Shown here piece after piece: positions 48,508 through 56,520 of a stretch of DNA of 64,000 bases. Positions within the stretch are counted from its first letter, which is position 1. Each line of letters opens with the position of its first letter. Made by a program: the position numbers and the translations under genes. The notes below the pieces were generated by a model that saw nothing but the letters and a program-made list of their open reading frames with translations, was not told the origin of the DNA and ran no database searches. Source of the stretch: Micromonospora kangleipakensis (lineage in GTDB: Bacteria; Actinomycetota; Actinomycetes; Mycobacteriales; Micromonosporaceae); NCBI RefSeq assembly GCF_004217615.1, contig NZ_SHLD01000001.1:992001-1056000 (forward strand), written 5' to 3'.

Positions 48508-49635
48508 ATGGCTGCTCGTACGCACACGGGGATGCGTGGCATCGCCGCGGTCCCCTCGTACGTGGTGATGCAGCCGACGACTCTCTGCAACCTGGACTGC
48601 GTCTACTGCTACCTGCCGATGCGGGCGGCGGACCGGCGGATGCCGGTGGCGGTCGCCGAGGCGGTGGCGGCGTCGGTCAACCCGTGGGCGGCCGCGGGCC
48701 GCTTCTCGGTGGTCTGGCACGGCGGGGAGCCGTTGGCGGCCGGTAGGGAGCATCTGGCGGCGCTGCTGGCGCCGTTCGGGCCGGAGGTGGAGCACCACGT
48801 CCAGACCAACGCCACGCTGATCGACGACGCCTGGTGCGCGTTCTTCGCCGAGCACGGTGTCCGGGTGAGCGTCAGCGTGGACGGGCCGCGGGAGCGCAAC
48901 GCCGAGCGGGTCACCCGGGGCGGCCGGCCGGCGTACGACCGGATCCTGGCCGGGGTGGCGGCGCTGCGCCGCCACGGCGTGGCCTTCTCGGCGCTCGCGG
49001 TGGTCTCCCGGCCCGGCCCCGGGCTCGCCACCGAGCTGTACGACTACTTCCTCGACCTCGGCTGCGACGTGCTCGGCGTCAACATCGAGGAGACCGAGGG
49101 GGTCAACACGCGGACGAACGCCCGGGACGCCGGCGCGGTCACGGCGTTCTGGGCTGAGCTGGTCGCGGCCTGGCGCCGGGATCCCCGGATCCACCTGCGG
49201 GAGGTGGAGTGGTCGCTCCGGTACGCCGGAGCGGTCCTGGCCGGCACGGCGGACGAGCTGCTGCCGCGGAGCCTGGACCCGATCCCCACCGTCGCCCACG
49301 ACGGCTCGGTGGTGGTGCTCTCCCCGGAGCTGGCCGGCTTCACCGATCCCCGCTACGGCGACTTCAGCAGCGGCAACGTGCTGGCCACGCCGCTGGTCGA
49401 GATCCTGGCCGCCGCCGGCCGGACGCCCTGGGTGGGCGAGTTCCTCGCCGGGGTGGAGGCGTGCCGGTCGTCCTGCCCCTACTTCGGGTTCTGCGGGGGC
49501 GGTCACGCCGCCAACCGCTACTTCGAGCTGGGGCGTTTCGACGGTACGGAGACCGAGCACTGCCGCAACAGCAAGATCCGCCTACTGGAGGGAGTGTTGG
49601 AGCATGCCAGAGACCACGAGTCGCCGGCAGCCTGA
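48508..49635 (+). CDS. amcB: Cyclophane-forming radical SAM/SPASM peptide maturase
   Basis: A 375-residue radical SAM enzyme. The [4Fe-4S] motif CNLDCVYC is at residues 27-34. HGGEPL and SVDGPRERNAERVTRGG follow as in the peptide-maturase group. The C-terminal SPASM-type region has CRSSCPYFGFCGGG and a last CRNS. Enzymes of this group cross-link an aromatic side chain to a residue two positions on, forming three-residue cyclophanes. The gene directly overlaps a precursor-like peptide. ATG 48508 follows GGGGGAGGG. The symbol reflects the known AmcA/AmcB family and is a family-level call. Confidence 0.8.
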   Translation: MAARTHTGMRGIAAVPSYVVMQPTTLCNLDCVYCYLPMRAADRRMPVAVAEAVAASVNPWAAAGRFSVVWHGGEPLAAGREHLAALLAPFGPEVEHHVQTNATLIDDAWCAFFAEHGVRVSVSVDGPRERNAERVTRGGRPAYDRILAGVAALRRHGVAFSALAVVSRPGPGLATELYDYFLDLGCDVLGVNIEETEGVNTRTNARDAGAVTAFWAELVAAWRRDPRIHLREVEWSLRYAGAVLAGTADELLPRSLDPIPTVAHDGSVVVLSPELAGFTDPRYGDFSSGNVLATPLVEILAAAGRTPWVGEFLAGVEACRSSCPYFGFCGGGHAANRYFELGRFDGTETEHCRNSKIRLLEGVLEHARDHESPAA

Positions 49636-49840
49636 GGGCGTCGGGGGAGCCGACCCGGATCCGGTCGGCGACCGGGTGCGGGAAGCCGCCGCTGGGCTGA
49701 CCGCACTGCTCCACGAGGCCGAGGCCGCGCGTCGGCTGCGGGCGGAGGTGGCGGGCGGCGATGGTGCCAGCGCGGTCTGCGCGTGGAACCACTTCGAGAA
49801 CATCCCGACGTTCTACAACTGGAACAACCGGCCCCGCTGA
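49604..49840 (+). CDS. amcA: Multi-cyclophane RiPP precursor peptide
   Basis: A 78-residue peptide. Residues 1-58 look like a leader (MPETTSRRQPEGVGG...; helix AAGLTALLHEAEAARRL, then AEVAGGDGASAV). The C-terminal core from Cys59 reads CAWNHFENIPTFYNWNNRPR. It holds four aromatic-X-Asn/His triplets (W61-N-H, F64-E-N, F70-Y-N, W73-N-N), matching substrates of cyclophane-forming maturases. The ATG lies inside the 3' end of the maturase gene with GGGAG upstream. No protease or exporter is adjacent, so processing must rely on genes elsewhere. Activity is unknown. Confidence 0.8.
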   Translation: MPETTSRRQPEGVGGADPDPVGDRVREAAAGLTALLHEAEAARRLRAEVAGGDGASAVCAWNHFENIPTFYNWNNRPR

Positions 49841-49851
49841 GGGGCGTCCGA

Positions 49852-49905
49852 GATCAGGGACCCGCCGATCAGCCGGAGAGCTCCGGCATGGCGAGGTCCC
49901 TGATC
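49852..49905 (+). terminator. Nested hairpin after the RiPP precursor
   Basis: GATCAGGGACC (49852-49862) pairs with GGTCCCTGATC (49895-49905), and CCGGAGAGCTCCGG (49873-49886) folds within. It lies 12 bp after the precursor stop and probably ends the operon. Confidence 0.65.
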
Positions 49906-49979
49906 GTCGGTTACGCCGCTTTGATGGGCACATGCGTGAGCACGCGGGGAGTTACCGCGTGCTCAGCTGCGTCCGGAGG

Positions 49980-50198
49980 TCAGCGGGTCGGACGAACCCA
50001 GGTGTCCGGGTCCTCGTCCGCGTGATCCTCATCATCGTCGTCGACATACTCTTTGTAGTCGTCGTCGAAGTGCTGCTCAGACTTCCCACCAGCACCCGCC
50101 AGTTCGCGCTGCAAGGCGGTGAGGTCGGTGTTCGGGGAGTGGTACTTCAACTCCCGGGCCACCTTCGTCTGCTTGGCCTTAGCACGGCCGCGCCCCAT
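49980..50198 (-). CDS. DUF3073 domain protein
   Basis: A 72-residue protein of the actinobacterial DUF3073 family. The basic start MGRGRAKAKQTKVARELKY is followed by HSPNTDLTALQRELAG and an Asp/Glu-rich tail (DDDYKEYVDDDDEDHADED in parts). Basic head and acidic tail suggest nucleic-acid or ribosome association, but the function is unknown. It belongs to the conserved purM-DUF3073-vdh-bldC order. ATG 50196-50198 follows GAGGGGG. Confidence 0.9.
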   Translation of the reverse strand: MGRGRAKAKQTKVARELKYHSPNTDLTALQRELAGAGGKSEQHFDDDYKEYVDDDDEDHADEDPDTWVRPTR

Positions 50199-50499
50199 GG
50201 CTCGACCCCCTCGCACAGAATGCGGGGCAGCCCGAAGGCGGGCCCCGATGACGTCAGGCATCTCTCGTGGCTCTTACGGTACATGGGGATGCCACCGTTC
50301 GGCACCTCGGGTTACCGTCAGCCGGCCCTGCGCGTTGCAGTGATCCGGCCGTCACAAAGTGTACCCGGTAAGGAGCGAACCCGGGACCGGCCGTGACAGC
50401 GGTCAAACCGGTACGAAGCTTCCCAATCTCCAGCTTAACGCCGCCGCCGCGCGATCCGCGGCCCGGGGGCGGACCCGACGGCCCGCCCCCGGGTGACAT
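50199..50499. other. 301-bp intergenic region between two minus-strand genes
   Basis: No gene is supported. On the minus strand TACACT followed by TTGTGACGG (around 50350-50365) could serve the DUF3073 promoter. Otherwise I see no repeat or structure of note. Confidence 0.5.
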
Positions 50500-51582
50500 T
50501 CACCGCAGGTGGATCGTGCGCAGCCGGCCGACCTCGGCCATCCGCCGCTCGGCGAGCCGGTCCGCGGCGACCGCCGGCGGGACGCCCTCGTCGTCGGCCA
50601 GTCGGAGGATCTCCCGGGTGGTGTCGTAGATCCGGGTGGCCCGCAGCTTGGCCCGGTCGAAGTTGAAGCCCTCGATCTCGTCGGCGACCTGGATCACGCC
50701 GCCGGCGTTCACCACGTAGTCGGGGGCGTAGAGGATGCCGCGGTCGGCGAGGACCTTCTCGATGCCGGGGTGGGCGAGCTGGTTGTTCGCCGCACCGGCG
50801 ACCACCTTCGCCCGCAGCGCCGGCACGGTGTCGTCGTTCAGGGCGCCGCCCAGCGCGCACGGGGCGTACACGTCGATGTCGGCGGCGACGAGCGCGGCGG
50901 CGTCGTCGACCAGCGCGACCTGCGGGTGGGTGGCGCGCACCCACTCCAGCGCCTTCGGGTTGACGTCGGTCGCCACCACCTCGGCGCCGTCGTCCAGCAG
51001 GTGCCCGGTGAGGTACTTGCCGACCTTGCCGAGGCCGGCCACGCCGACCCGCTTGCCGGCGAGCGAGGGGGTGCCCCAGACGTGCTCGGCCGCGGCCCGC
51101 ATGCCCTGGAAGACGCCCCAGGCGGTGAGGATCGAGGAGTCGCCCGCGCCGCCGTGCTCCACGCTGCGGCCGGTGACGTAGCTCGTCTCCCGGGCGATCA
51201 CGTCCATGTCGGCGACGTAGGTGCCGACGTCGCAGGCGGTGTAGTAGCGCCCGGCCAGCGACTCCACGAAGCGGCCGTAGGCGCGCAGCAGCGCCTCGCT
51301 CTTGATCTGCTCCGGGTCACCCCAGATGACCGCCTTGCCGCCGCCGAGGTCCAGCCCGGCCAGGGCGTTCTTGTACGCCATGCCGCGGGAGAGGTCGAGC
51401 ACGTCCGCGAGGGCGTCGTCCTCGCTCGCGTACGGGTAGAACCGGGTGCCGCCGAGCGCGGGGCCCAGTGCGGTGGAGTAGATCCCGATGATCGCCTTCA
51501 GGCCGGACTGCTTGTCCTGGCAGAAGACGACCTGTTCGTGACCGGTCGATCCCGGGTCGTCGGTGCTGGCGAATACGCCCAT
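50500..51582 (-). CDS. vdh: Glu/Leu/Phe/Val dehydrogenase (valine/leucine type)
   Basis: A 360-residue NAD-linked amino-acid dehydrogenase converting branched-chain amino acids to 2-oxoacids and ammonia. [19 protein letters not shown] and [13 protein letters not shown] carry the substrate and catalytic lysine region. [13 protein letters not shown] is the NAD loop, and [11 protein letters not shown] and GAANNQLA complete the set. In Streptomyces the gene in this position is vdh. ATG 51580-51582 follows GGAGTCAGCC. Valine versus leucine preference cannot be told from sequence alone. Confidence 0.9.
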   Translation of the reverse strand: MGVFASTDDPGSTGHEQVVFCQDKQSGLKAIIGIYSTALGPALGGTRFYPYASEDDALADVLDLSRGMAYKNALAGLDLGGGKAVIWGDPEQIKSEALLRAYGRFVESLAGRYYTACDVGTYVADMDVIARETSYVTGRSVEHGGAGDSSILTAWGVFQGMRAAAEHVWGTPSLAGKRVGVAGLGKVGKYLTGHLLDDGAEVVATDVNPKALEWVRATHPQVALVDDAAALVAADIDVYAPCALGGALNDDTVPALRAKVVAGAANNQLAHPGIEKVLADRGILYAPDYVVNAGGVIQVADEIEGFNFDRAKLRATRIYDTTREILRLADDEGVPPAVAADRLAERRMAEVGRLRTIHLR

Positions 51583-51756
51583 GGCTGACTCCTGTGACGG
51601 TGGGCGCCCTTGTGGGGCGCGGACCCTGGTGGCACGCCGGCGGGATGCTGCCGGTGCTGCTGAGCCTAATATCGGCCGAAGCCGTACCGCCGCCCGCGTC
51701 AGGTGTCCCCGCCACGCTGACGGCGTGCGGGTTCCGTCTCGTGGGAGGATCGCGCC

Positions 51757-52596
51757 GTGCCGTCGCTCTTCGCTTCTTATCTGCGCGTGTACGAGCCGCT
51801 GACCGCCTTCGACCGGGACCGCCAGTCGTTCTGGCGCCGGTACGTCAACGAGGGCCGCGCGGTGGCCCCGTTGGAGGGGCCGGTCCGGCAGCGGACGGCG
51901 GTGATCGAGGCGCTCGGCGCGGGCTGGACCCGCCTGCCCGACCTGCCGGACGAGGCGTACGTGCTGGAGACCGACGACAGCCTGCTGGTCTGCCCGTGGA
52001 ACCTGCGGATCCGGGTGGCTGAGGCGGCGCTGAGCGCCCGGGACGGGGTGCCGTCGGTGCTGGCCGACGCGTTCGTCCCGCCGATCCTGGCCGGGCAGGC
52101 CAAGGCGGTGGTGGAGGACTGGCGCAGCGGGGCGCGGGTGCTGGAGCACGGGGTGCCCCGGGTGCACGAGCAGATCGCCACCTGGGGGGTGCCGCTGCGC
52201 TGGTTCGTGCTCTTCGAGTCGGCGGAGCGCCACCTGGTCACCGACCCCGGTCGCCGGGCGCTGCGCTACCGGACCGAGATCTCCAAGGCCCGCCGCCGGT
52301 CGTCCCGGGCGCTGTCGGTGCTGCGCAAGTCGGTCGGCGAGGCGCCGATCACGGAGGCGGTCGAGGAGGCCGCCCGGTGGCTGGAGGAGTTCCACCCGCG
52401 GTCGGTGGTGGAGCTGGACTACGGCGGCCTGGTGCAGCTGCTGCCGGACGACACCCTGGCGGCCGACGACTCGACCGAGCTGGTGGCGACCGGCCTGGCC
52501 GGGCTCTCCCGGGGCGAGGCGGAGGAGGCCTCGGCGGCGTACGACAAGCTGGTCGCCCGGTGGCGCGCGGTGCAGTTGTTGGAGCGGTGTAACTAA
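51757..52596 (+). CDS. Conserved hypothetical protein upstream of bldC
   Basis: A 279-residue soluble protein, highly charged, with conserved-looking segments ([49 protein letters not shown]). An equivalent gene occupies the slot between vdh and bldC in Streptomyces, but I know no function. A helical, Arg/Ser-rich stretch ([16 protein letters not shown]) lies in the middle. It starts with GTG 51757 and diverges from vdh. Confidence 0.85.
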   Translation: MPSLFASYLRVYEPLTAFDRDRQSFWRRYVNEGRAVAPLEGPVRQRTAVIEALGAGWTRLPDLPDEAYVLETDDSLLVCPWNLRIRVAEAALSARDGVPSVLADAFVPPILAGQAKAVVEDWRSGARVLEHGVPRVHEQIATWGVPLRWFVLFESAERHLVTDPGRRALRYRTEISKARRRSSRALSVLRKSVGEAPITEAVEEAARWLEEFHPRSVVELDYGGLVQLLPDDTLAADDSTELVATGLAGLSRGEAEEASAAYDKLVARWRAVQLLERCN

Positions 52597-52642
52597 CCGC
52601 AAATCACCCATGGAGCGCTCCCAATTCGAGAGTGTCTCGTGG

Positions 52643-52664
52643 TTGACGCATCACGAACCGTGAT
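52643..52664 (+). promoter_or_regulatory. TTGACG and adjoining palindrome upstream of bldC
   Basis: TTGACG (52643-52648) is followed at once by the perfect palindrome ATCACG-AAC-CGTGAT (52650-52664), in a 252-bp AT-richer leader region. The -10 partner is not obvious. A regulator binding here would sit on the core promoter. Confidence 0.35.
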
Positions 52665-52848
52665 CATGAGTCCGATTAAGGCACCTTCTGCGGTGTAAAA
52701 GTCGTAAAAATCGGGCATGGTTCATCCGTCCGTCTAGGGACCTTCAGCCGTTCGGCCCATGTCGGACATCGGGGACTAGCCGGACCATGGGAGGCGCGTC
52801 GGCCGGCGGGACCCCGGCCGATGTCTATACACGTGGAGGAGTGACCCG

Positions 52849-53058
52849 ATGGCATCGCGAACGCACGAACCAGAGCCGCTACTCACGCCGGCCGAGGTGG
52901 CGTCGATGTTCCGTGTCGACCCGAAGACGGTGACCCGGTGGGCCAAGGCTGGCAAGCTCAGCGCCATCCGGACCCTGGGCGGCCACCGCCGTTACCGCGA
53001 GTCGGAGGTCAGGGCCCTGCTGCAGGGCCAGATCCCGCAGCAGCGTCAGGGGGACTGA
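52849..53058 (+). CDS. bldC: Developmental regulator BldC
   Basis: A 69-residue MerR-like winged-helix protein without an effector domain. LLTPAEVASMFRVDPKTVTRWAKAGKL is the helix-turn-helix (in parts), followed by SAIRTLGGHRRYRESEVRALL. In Streptomyces BldC binds direct repeats cooperatively and delays sporulation genes. Length and sequence match throughout. The start follows GTGGAGGAGTGACCCG. Confidence 0.97.
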   Translation: MASRTHEPEPLLTPAEVASMFRVDPKTVTRWAKAGKLSAIRTLGGHRRYRESEVRALLQGQIPQQRQGD

Positions 53059-53085
53059 CAACCCGGACGTTTCATCAGGCGTTCC

Positions 53086-53138
53086 GATTCAGGGGCGGCC
53101 GGACGTACGCGACAGCGACGATCCGCCGCCCCTGAATC
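53086..53138. terminator. Bidirectional hairpin after bldC
   Basis: GATTCAGGGGCGGC (53086-53099) pairs perfectly with 53125-53138 across a 25-nt loop, between the convergent bldC and oxidoreductase genes. Confidence 0.75.
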
Positions 53139-53148
53139 GCGTCCGGGG

Positions 53149-53529
53149 TCACTCGTCCAGGGTGATCCGGAGCCCGACCGAGCCCCGCTCGCCCCGACGC
53201 AGCCGGCTGCCGAGCAGGCCGAGCCGGCCGAGCAGCCGGTACTTCCCCTTCACCAGGTCGCGTACCCGGCGGGTGCCGGCGAGGTCGCAGATCGTCGCGT
53301 GCCCCGGCACCGCCTCGCCGCGCGGGTTGCCGCGCACGTCGCACGGGGCCACCGTCACCCGGCCGTCGTGCCGGATCCGCTTCACCTTGCCGGAGTCCGA
53401 CGCCGTCCACACCGCCAGCGCGTCGCCGTCCCGGACCGCCCACACCGGGGTCGACACCGCCCGGCCGTCCTTGCGGAAGGTGGTCAGCAGGACGTACTTC
53501 TCCGCCGCGAGGCGGTCCAGGTCGGTCAC
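53149..53529 (-). CDS. PPOX-class (split-barrel) F420/flavin-dependent oxidoreductase
   Basis: A 126-residue split beta-barrel protein like the F420-binding PPOX enzymes of actinobacteria. KYVLLTTFRKDGRAVSTPVWAV (in parts) and GKVKRIRHDGRVTVAPCDVRG are characteristic. These enzymes reduce diverse substrates with F420H2, and the natural substrate here is unknown. GTG 53527-53529 has only a weak ribosome site, but the protein N-terminus (VTDLDRLAAEKYVLL) is standard. Confidence 0.85.
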   Translation of the reverse strand: MTDLDRLAAEKYVLLTTFRKDGRAVSTPVWAVRDGDALAVWTASDSGKVKRIRHDGRVTVAPCDVRGNPRGEAVPGHATICDLAGTRRVRDLVKGKYRLLGRLGLLGSRLRRGERGSVGLRITLDE

Positions 53530-53583
53530 GTCGCTCAGGATACGGCCGCGACAACCGTTAGCAGCCCGGATAGCGTGAGCGCC

Positions 53584-54366
53584 GTGACGGGGGAACCGAC
53601 GATCGGCGACGTGTTCGGCGAGATGATCCGCGACGCGTACGCGGTGGCCACCGGGATCGGACCCCGGCCGCTGGCCGGCGGGCGGCTGCCCCGGCCGGTC
53701 ATCGAGATCATCGAGCGGGACGACGGACTGGTCAACGGCGCACCCGCCGCCCACTACCTGGACCCGCCGCAGGCGTGGCCGCCGCACGACCACCGGGCGG
53801 TGGACCGGGTCCGCGGCCGGACGCTCGACGTCGGCGTCGGTGCCGGCCGGATCGCGCTGCACCTCCAGGAGCGCGGGACGCCGGTCACCGGGCTGGACAC
53901 CTCGGCGGGGGCGCTGCGGGTGTGTCGGCACCGGGGCGTACGGGACCTGGTGCTCGGCACCGTGGACGAGCACGTCGTCGACGGCCGCCGGTATGACACC
54001 TTCCTGCTGCTCGGCAACAACCTCGGCCTGATCGAGGGGCGGGAGCGGGCACCCGGGTTCCTCGCCGCGCTCGCCGCGTTGGCCCGACCGGGCGCGCGGA
54101 TCATCGCGCACGGCACCGACCCGTACGGCACCAGGGACCCGGTGCACACCGGCTACCACGAGCTCAACCGGCGGCGCGGTCGGCTCGGCGGGCAGCTACG
54201 GCTGCGGCTGCGCTACCGGGAGCTCGGCACCGAGTGGTTCGACTATCTGGTGTGCTCGGTCGACGAGCTGGCCGAGCTGATCCACGGTTCGGCGTGGCGA
54301 CTGGTCGACGTGGACGACGCCGACCGCCCCTACTACCTGGCGACCCTCGAGCTGACCGGGGCGTGA
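53584..54366 (+). CDS. Class I SAM-dependent methyltransferase
   Basis: A 260-residue methyltransferase-like protein. Motif I is TLDVGVGAGRIALHLQ (near 82), the acidic loop VTGLDTS follows, and motif IV-like FLLLGNNLGLIEG comes later. The substrate is unknown. GTG 53584 was chosen as the start; the frame is open upstream but overlaps the divergent gene. The 54-bp divergent gap must hold both promoters. Confidence 0.8.
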   Translation: MTGEPTIGDVFGEMIRDAYAVATGIGPRPLAGGRLPRPVIEIIERDDGLVNGAPAAHYLDPPQAWPPHDHRAVDRVRGRTLDVGVGAGRIALHLQERGTPVTGLDTSAGALRVCRHRGVRDLVLGTVDEHVVDGRRYDTFLLLGNNLGLIEGRERAPGFLAALAALARPGARIIAHGTDPYGTRDPVHTGYHELNRRRGRLGGQLRLRLRYRELGTEWFDYLVCSVDELAELIHGSAWRLVDVDDADRPYYLATLELTGA

Positions 54367-54405
54367 CGAGGCCCCCGGGGCGTACCCGGGGGCCGGCGTC
54401 GTGGC

Positions 54406-54702
54406 TCAGACCTGGACGGTCGGGGAGTGCTCCTCCGGCGGGAGGCCGCCGTCGCCGTCGACCACCTCGTCCGGGGTGCCGTCCTCGTCGATGTCGACCA
54501 TGGTGATGTCCACCTTGCCGTCGCCGTCCGTGTCGAACTGGAACAGGTCAGCCTTGCCGTCGCCGTCGGTGTCCACCACCCACACGTCGGTCTTCCCGTC
54601 GTTGTTGGTGTCCGCGCGCAGCAGGTCCACCCGCTCGTCGCCGCGGGTCTCCACCGTCCCGGTGTCCTCGGTGGTGGCGGCGTTCTCCGGTGCCTGGCTC
54701 AT
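54406..54702 (-). CDS. Acidic protein with four Asp-rich DTDGDGK-type repeats
   Basis: A 98-residue protein. After about 30 residues it contains four tandem 14-residue units: DTNNDGKTDVWVV, DTDGDGKADLFQF, DTDGDGKVDITMV and DIDEDGTPDEVVD. The D-x-(N/D)-x-DG pattern is that of calcium-binding thrombospondin-type-3, dockerin or EF-hand loops. No signal peptide is visible, so calcium binding would be intracellular. ATG 54700-54702 has GGAAGG upstream. The function is unknown. Confidence 0.8.
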   Translation of the reverse strand: MSQAPENAATTEDTGTVETRGDERVDLLRADTNNDGKTDVWVVDTDGDGKADLFQFDTDGDGKVDITMVDIDEDGTPDEVVDGDGGLPPEEHSPTVQV

Positions 54703-54869
54703 GTCGGCTGGTCCTTCCCTCGGTTGACGGCCGTCTGTACCCGATCCGGCGCGCCCCCACGCATCCCCGACGAACCGGTGCCGCCTAGGGTCGCACCCAG
54801 GAACGAGCGGAGCGAGCGGCCGGGCGTGGCGGACACCCCGCGCGTCGCCGCCCGCAGCGAGGGGACGTC

Positions 54870-55727
54870 ATGAGTGGTCGTTTTGTGGTCGTCGGGGCCG
54901 GCACCATGGGGCTCGGGATCGCCTACGTGGCGGCCGGCGCCGGCTACGCCGTCGAGCTGGTCGAGGTGGACCCCGGGCGGGCGGCGGACGCGTCGGTCCG
55001 GCTCGCCGCGCTCTGGGAGCGGGCGGTGCAGCGCGGCAAGCTCGGCGCGGAGGAGGCCGCCGGGCACCGGGAGCGGGTGGTCCTGCGCCCGGCGCTGGGC
55101 GAGGTGGCGCCCGGGCCCGACGTGATCGTGGAGGCCGTCCCCGAGCGGCTCGACCTGAAGCGGGCGGTGCTCCGCGAGGCCGCCGCGCGGCGCCCCGCCC
55201 TGCTGGGCAGCAACACATCCAGCATCCCGATCACCGAGCTGGCCACCGGCCTGGACCGGCCGGAGGCGTTCCTCGGGCTGCACTTCTTCAACCCGGTCTG
55301 GGCGATGGCGCTGCTGGAGATCGTGGTCGGCCCGGCCACCGCGCCGGAGACCACCGACGCGGCCGTCGCGCTCGCCGGCCGGCTGGGCAAGGACCCCGTC
55401 GTCGTACGCGACATGCCGGGCTTCGCCACCTCGCGGCTCGGGGTCACCCTCGGGCTGGAGGCGATCCGGATGGTCGCCGACGGGGTGGCCAGCCCCGCCG
55501 ACATCGACAAGGCCATGGTGCTCGGCTACCGGCACCCCGTCGGCCCGCTGGAGCTGACCGACCTGGTCGGGCTGGACGTCCGGCTCGACATCGCCCGCAC
55601 CCTCCAGGCCGCGTACGGGGACCGGTTCGCGCCGCCGCCGCTGCTCGCGGAGATGGTGGCCGCCGGCAAGCTGGGCAAGAAGTCCGGCCAGGGCTTCTAC
55701 ACCTGGGAAGGCGGCGTGAAGAAGTGA
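54870..55727 (+). CDS. 3-hydroxyacyl-CoA dehydrogenase
   Basis: A 285-residue NAD-dependent enzyme oxidising (S)-3-hydroxyacyl-CoA. FVVVGAGTMGLGIAYVAA is the NAD loop. IVEAVPERLDLK, SNTSSIPITELA (catalytic Ser), GLHFFNPVWAM (catalytic His) and the C-terminal helical domain with VGPLELTDLVGLD are intact. The stop overlaps the hydratase start by GTGA, so the two form a beta-oxidation pair. ATG 54870 follows GCGAGGGGACGTC. Confidence 0.93.
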   Translation: MSGRFVVVGAGTMGLGIAYVAAGAGYAVELVEVDPGRAADASVRLAALWERAVQRGKLGAEEAAGHRERVVLRPALGEVAPGPDVIVEAVPERLDLKRAVLREAAARRPALLGSNTSSIPITELATGLDRPEAFLGLHFFNPVWAMALLEIVVGPATAPETTDAAVALAGRLGKDPVVVRDMPGFATSRLGVTLGLEAIRMVADGVASPADIDKAMVLGYRHPVGPLELTDLVGLDVRLDIARTLQAAYGDRFAPPPLLAEMVAAGKLGKKSGQGFYTWEGGVKK

Positions 55728-56467
55728 CCGGACTGAGGATCGAGGAGCTGCCCGACCGGCTCGTGGTGACCCTGGACCGGCCGGAGAAGCGCAACGCCAT
55801 CGACGCCGACCTGATCGGCGAGCTGCACGCGGTCTGCGCCGAGCTGGAGGCCCGGCCGCGGCTGCTGCTGCTCACCGGCGGGGCCGACGGCATCTTCGCC
55901 GGCGGGGCGGACATCGGCCAGCTCCGCGAGCGGGGCCGCCTCGACGCCCTCGCCGCCATCAACTCGGCCGCCTTCGCCCGGATCCGGGCACTGCCCATGC
56001 CGACCGTGGCGGCCGTGGACGGTCCGGCGCTGGGCGGCGGCGCCGAGCTGGCGTACGCCTGCGACCTGCGGGTGTGCACGGCCCGGGCGATCTTCGGGCA
56101 GCCCGAGGTGCGGTTGGGCATCCTGGCCGGCGCGGGTGCGACGCACCGGCTGCCGGCGCTGATCGGCGAGGCCCGGGCCAAGGAGCTGCTCTTCACCGGC
56201 CGCCGGGTCGACGCCGACGAGGCGCTGCGGATCGGGCTGGTCAACCGGGTGGTGGCCGAGCCCGTCGAGCTGCTGCCCACCGCGCACGGGCTGCTCGACG
56301 AGATGGCCAAGGGTTCGGCGCTGGCGCTGCGGCTGACCAAGCTGGCCGTGGACGCCCCGCCCGCCGCCCATCCGCAGCTCGACCTGGTCAGCCAGGCGGT
56401 GCTCTTCGAGGACGAGGAGAAGCGCCGGCGGATGACCGAGTTCCTGGAGCGGCGCCGCTCCCGCTGA
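55724..56467 (+). CDS. Enoyl-CoA hydratase/isomerase
   Basis: A 247-residue crotonase-fold enzyme. VTLDRPEKRNAIDADLI, FAGGADIGQLRERG (oxyanion strand) and VDGPALGGGAELAYACDLRV are typical. The Glu of the active-site pair is likely in FGQPEVRLGILAGAGATHRL. It hydrates trans-2-enoyl-CoA or isomerises it. It is coupled to the hydroxyacyl-CoA dehydrogenase. Confidence 0.92.
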   Translation: MTGLRIEELPDRLVVTLDRPEKRNAIDADLIGELHAVCAELEARPRLLLLTGGADGIFAGGADIGQLRERGRLDALAAINSAAFARIRALPMPTVAAVDGPALGGGAELAYACDLRVCTARAIFGQPEVRLGILAGAGATHRLPALIGEARAKELLFTGRRVDADEALRIGLVNRVVAEPVELLPTAHGLLDEMAKGSALALRLTKLAVDAPPAAHPQLDLVSQAVLFEDEEKRRRMTEFLERRRSR

Positions 56468-56474
56468 CCCGGAC

Positions 56475-56517
56475 ACGACGAAGGCCGCACCGGTTCGCCC
56501 GGTGCGGCCTTCGTCGT
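56475..56517. terminator. Bidirectional hairpin terminator
   Basis: Nineteen-base perfect arms (56475-56493 and 56499-56517, starting ACGACGAAGGCCGC) with a five-base loop lie between convergent genes. Confidence 0.88.
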
Positions 56518-56520
56518 CGG

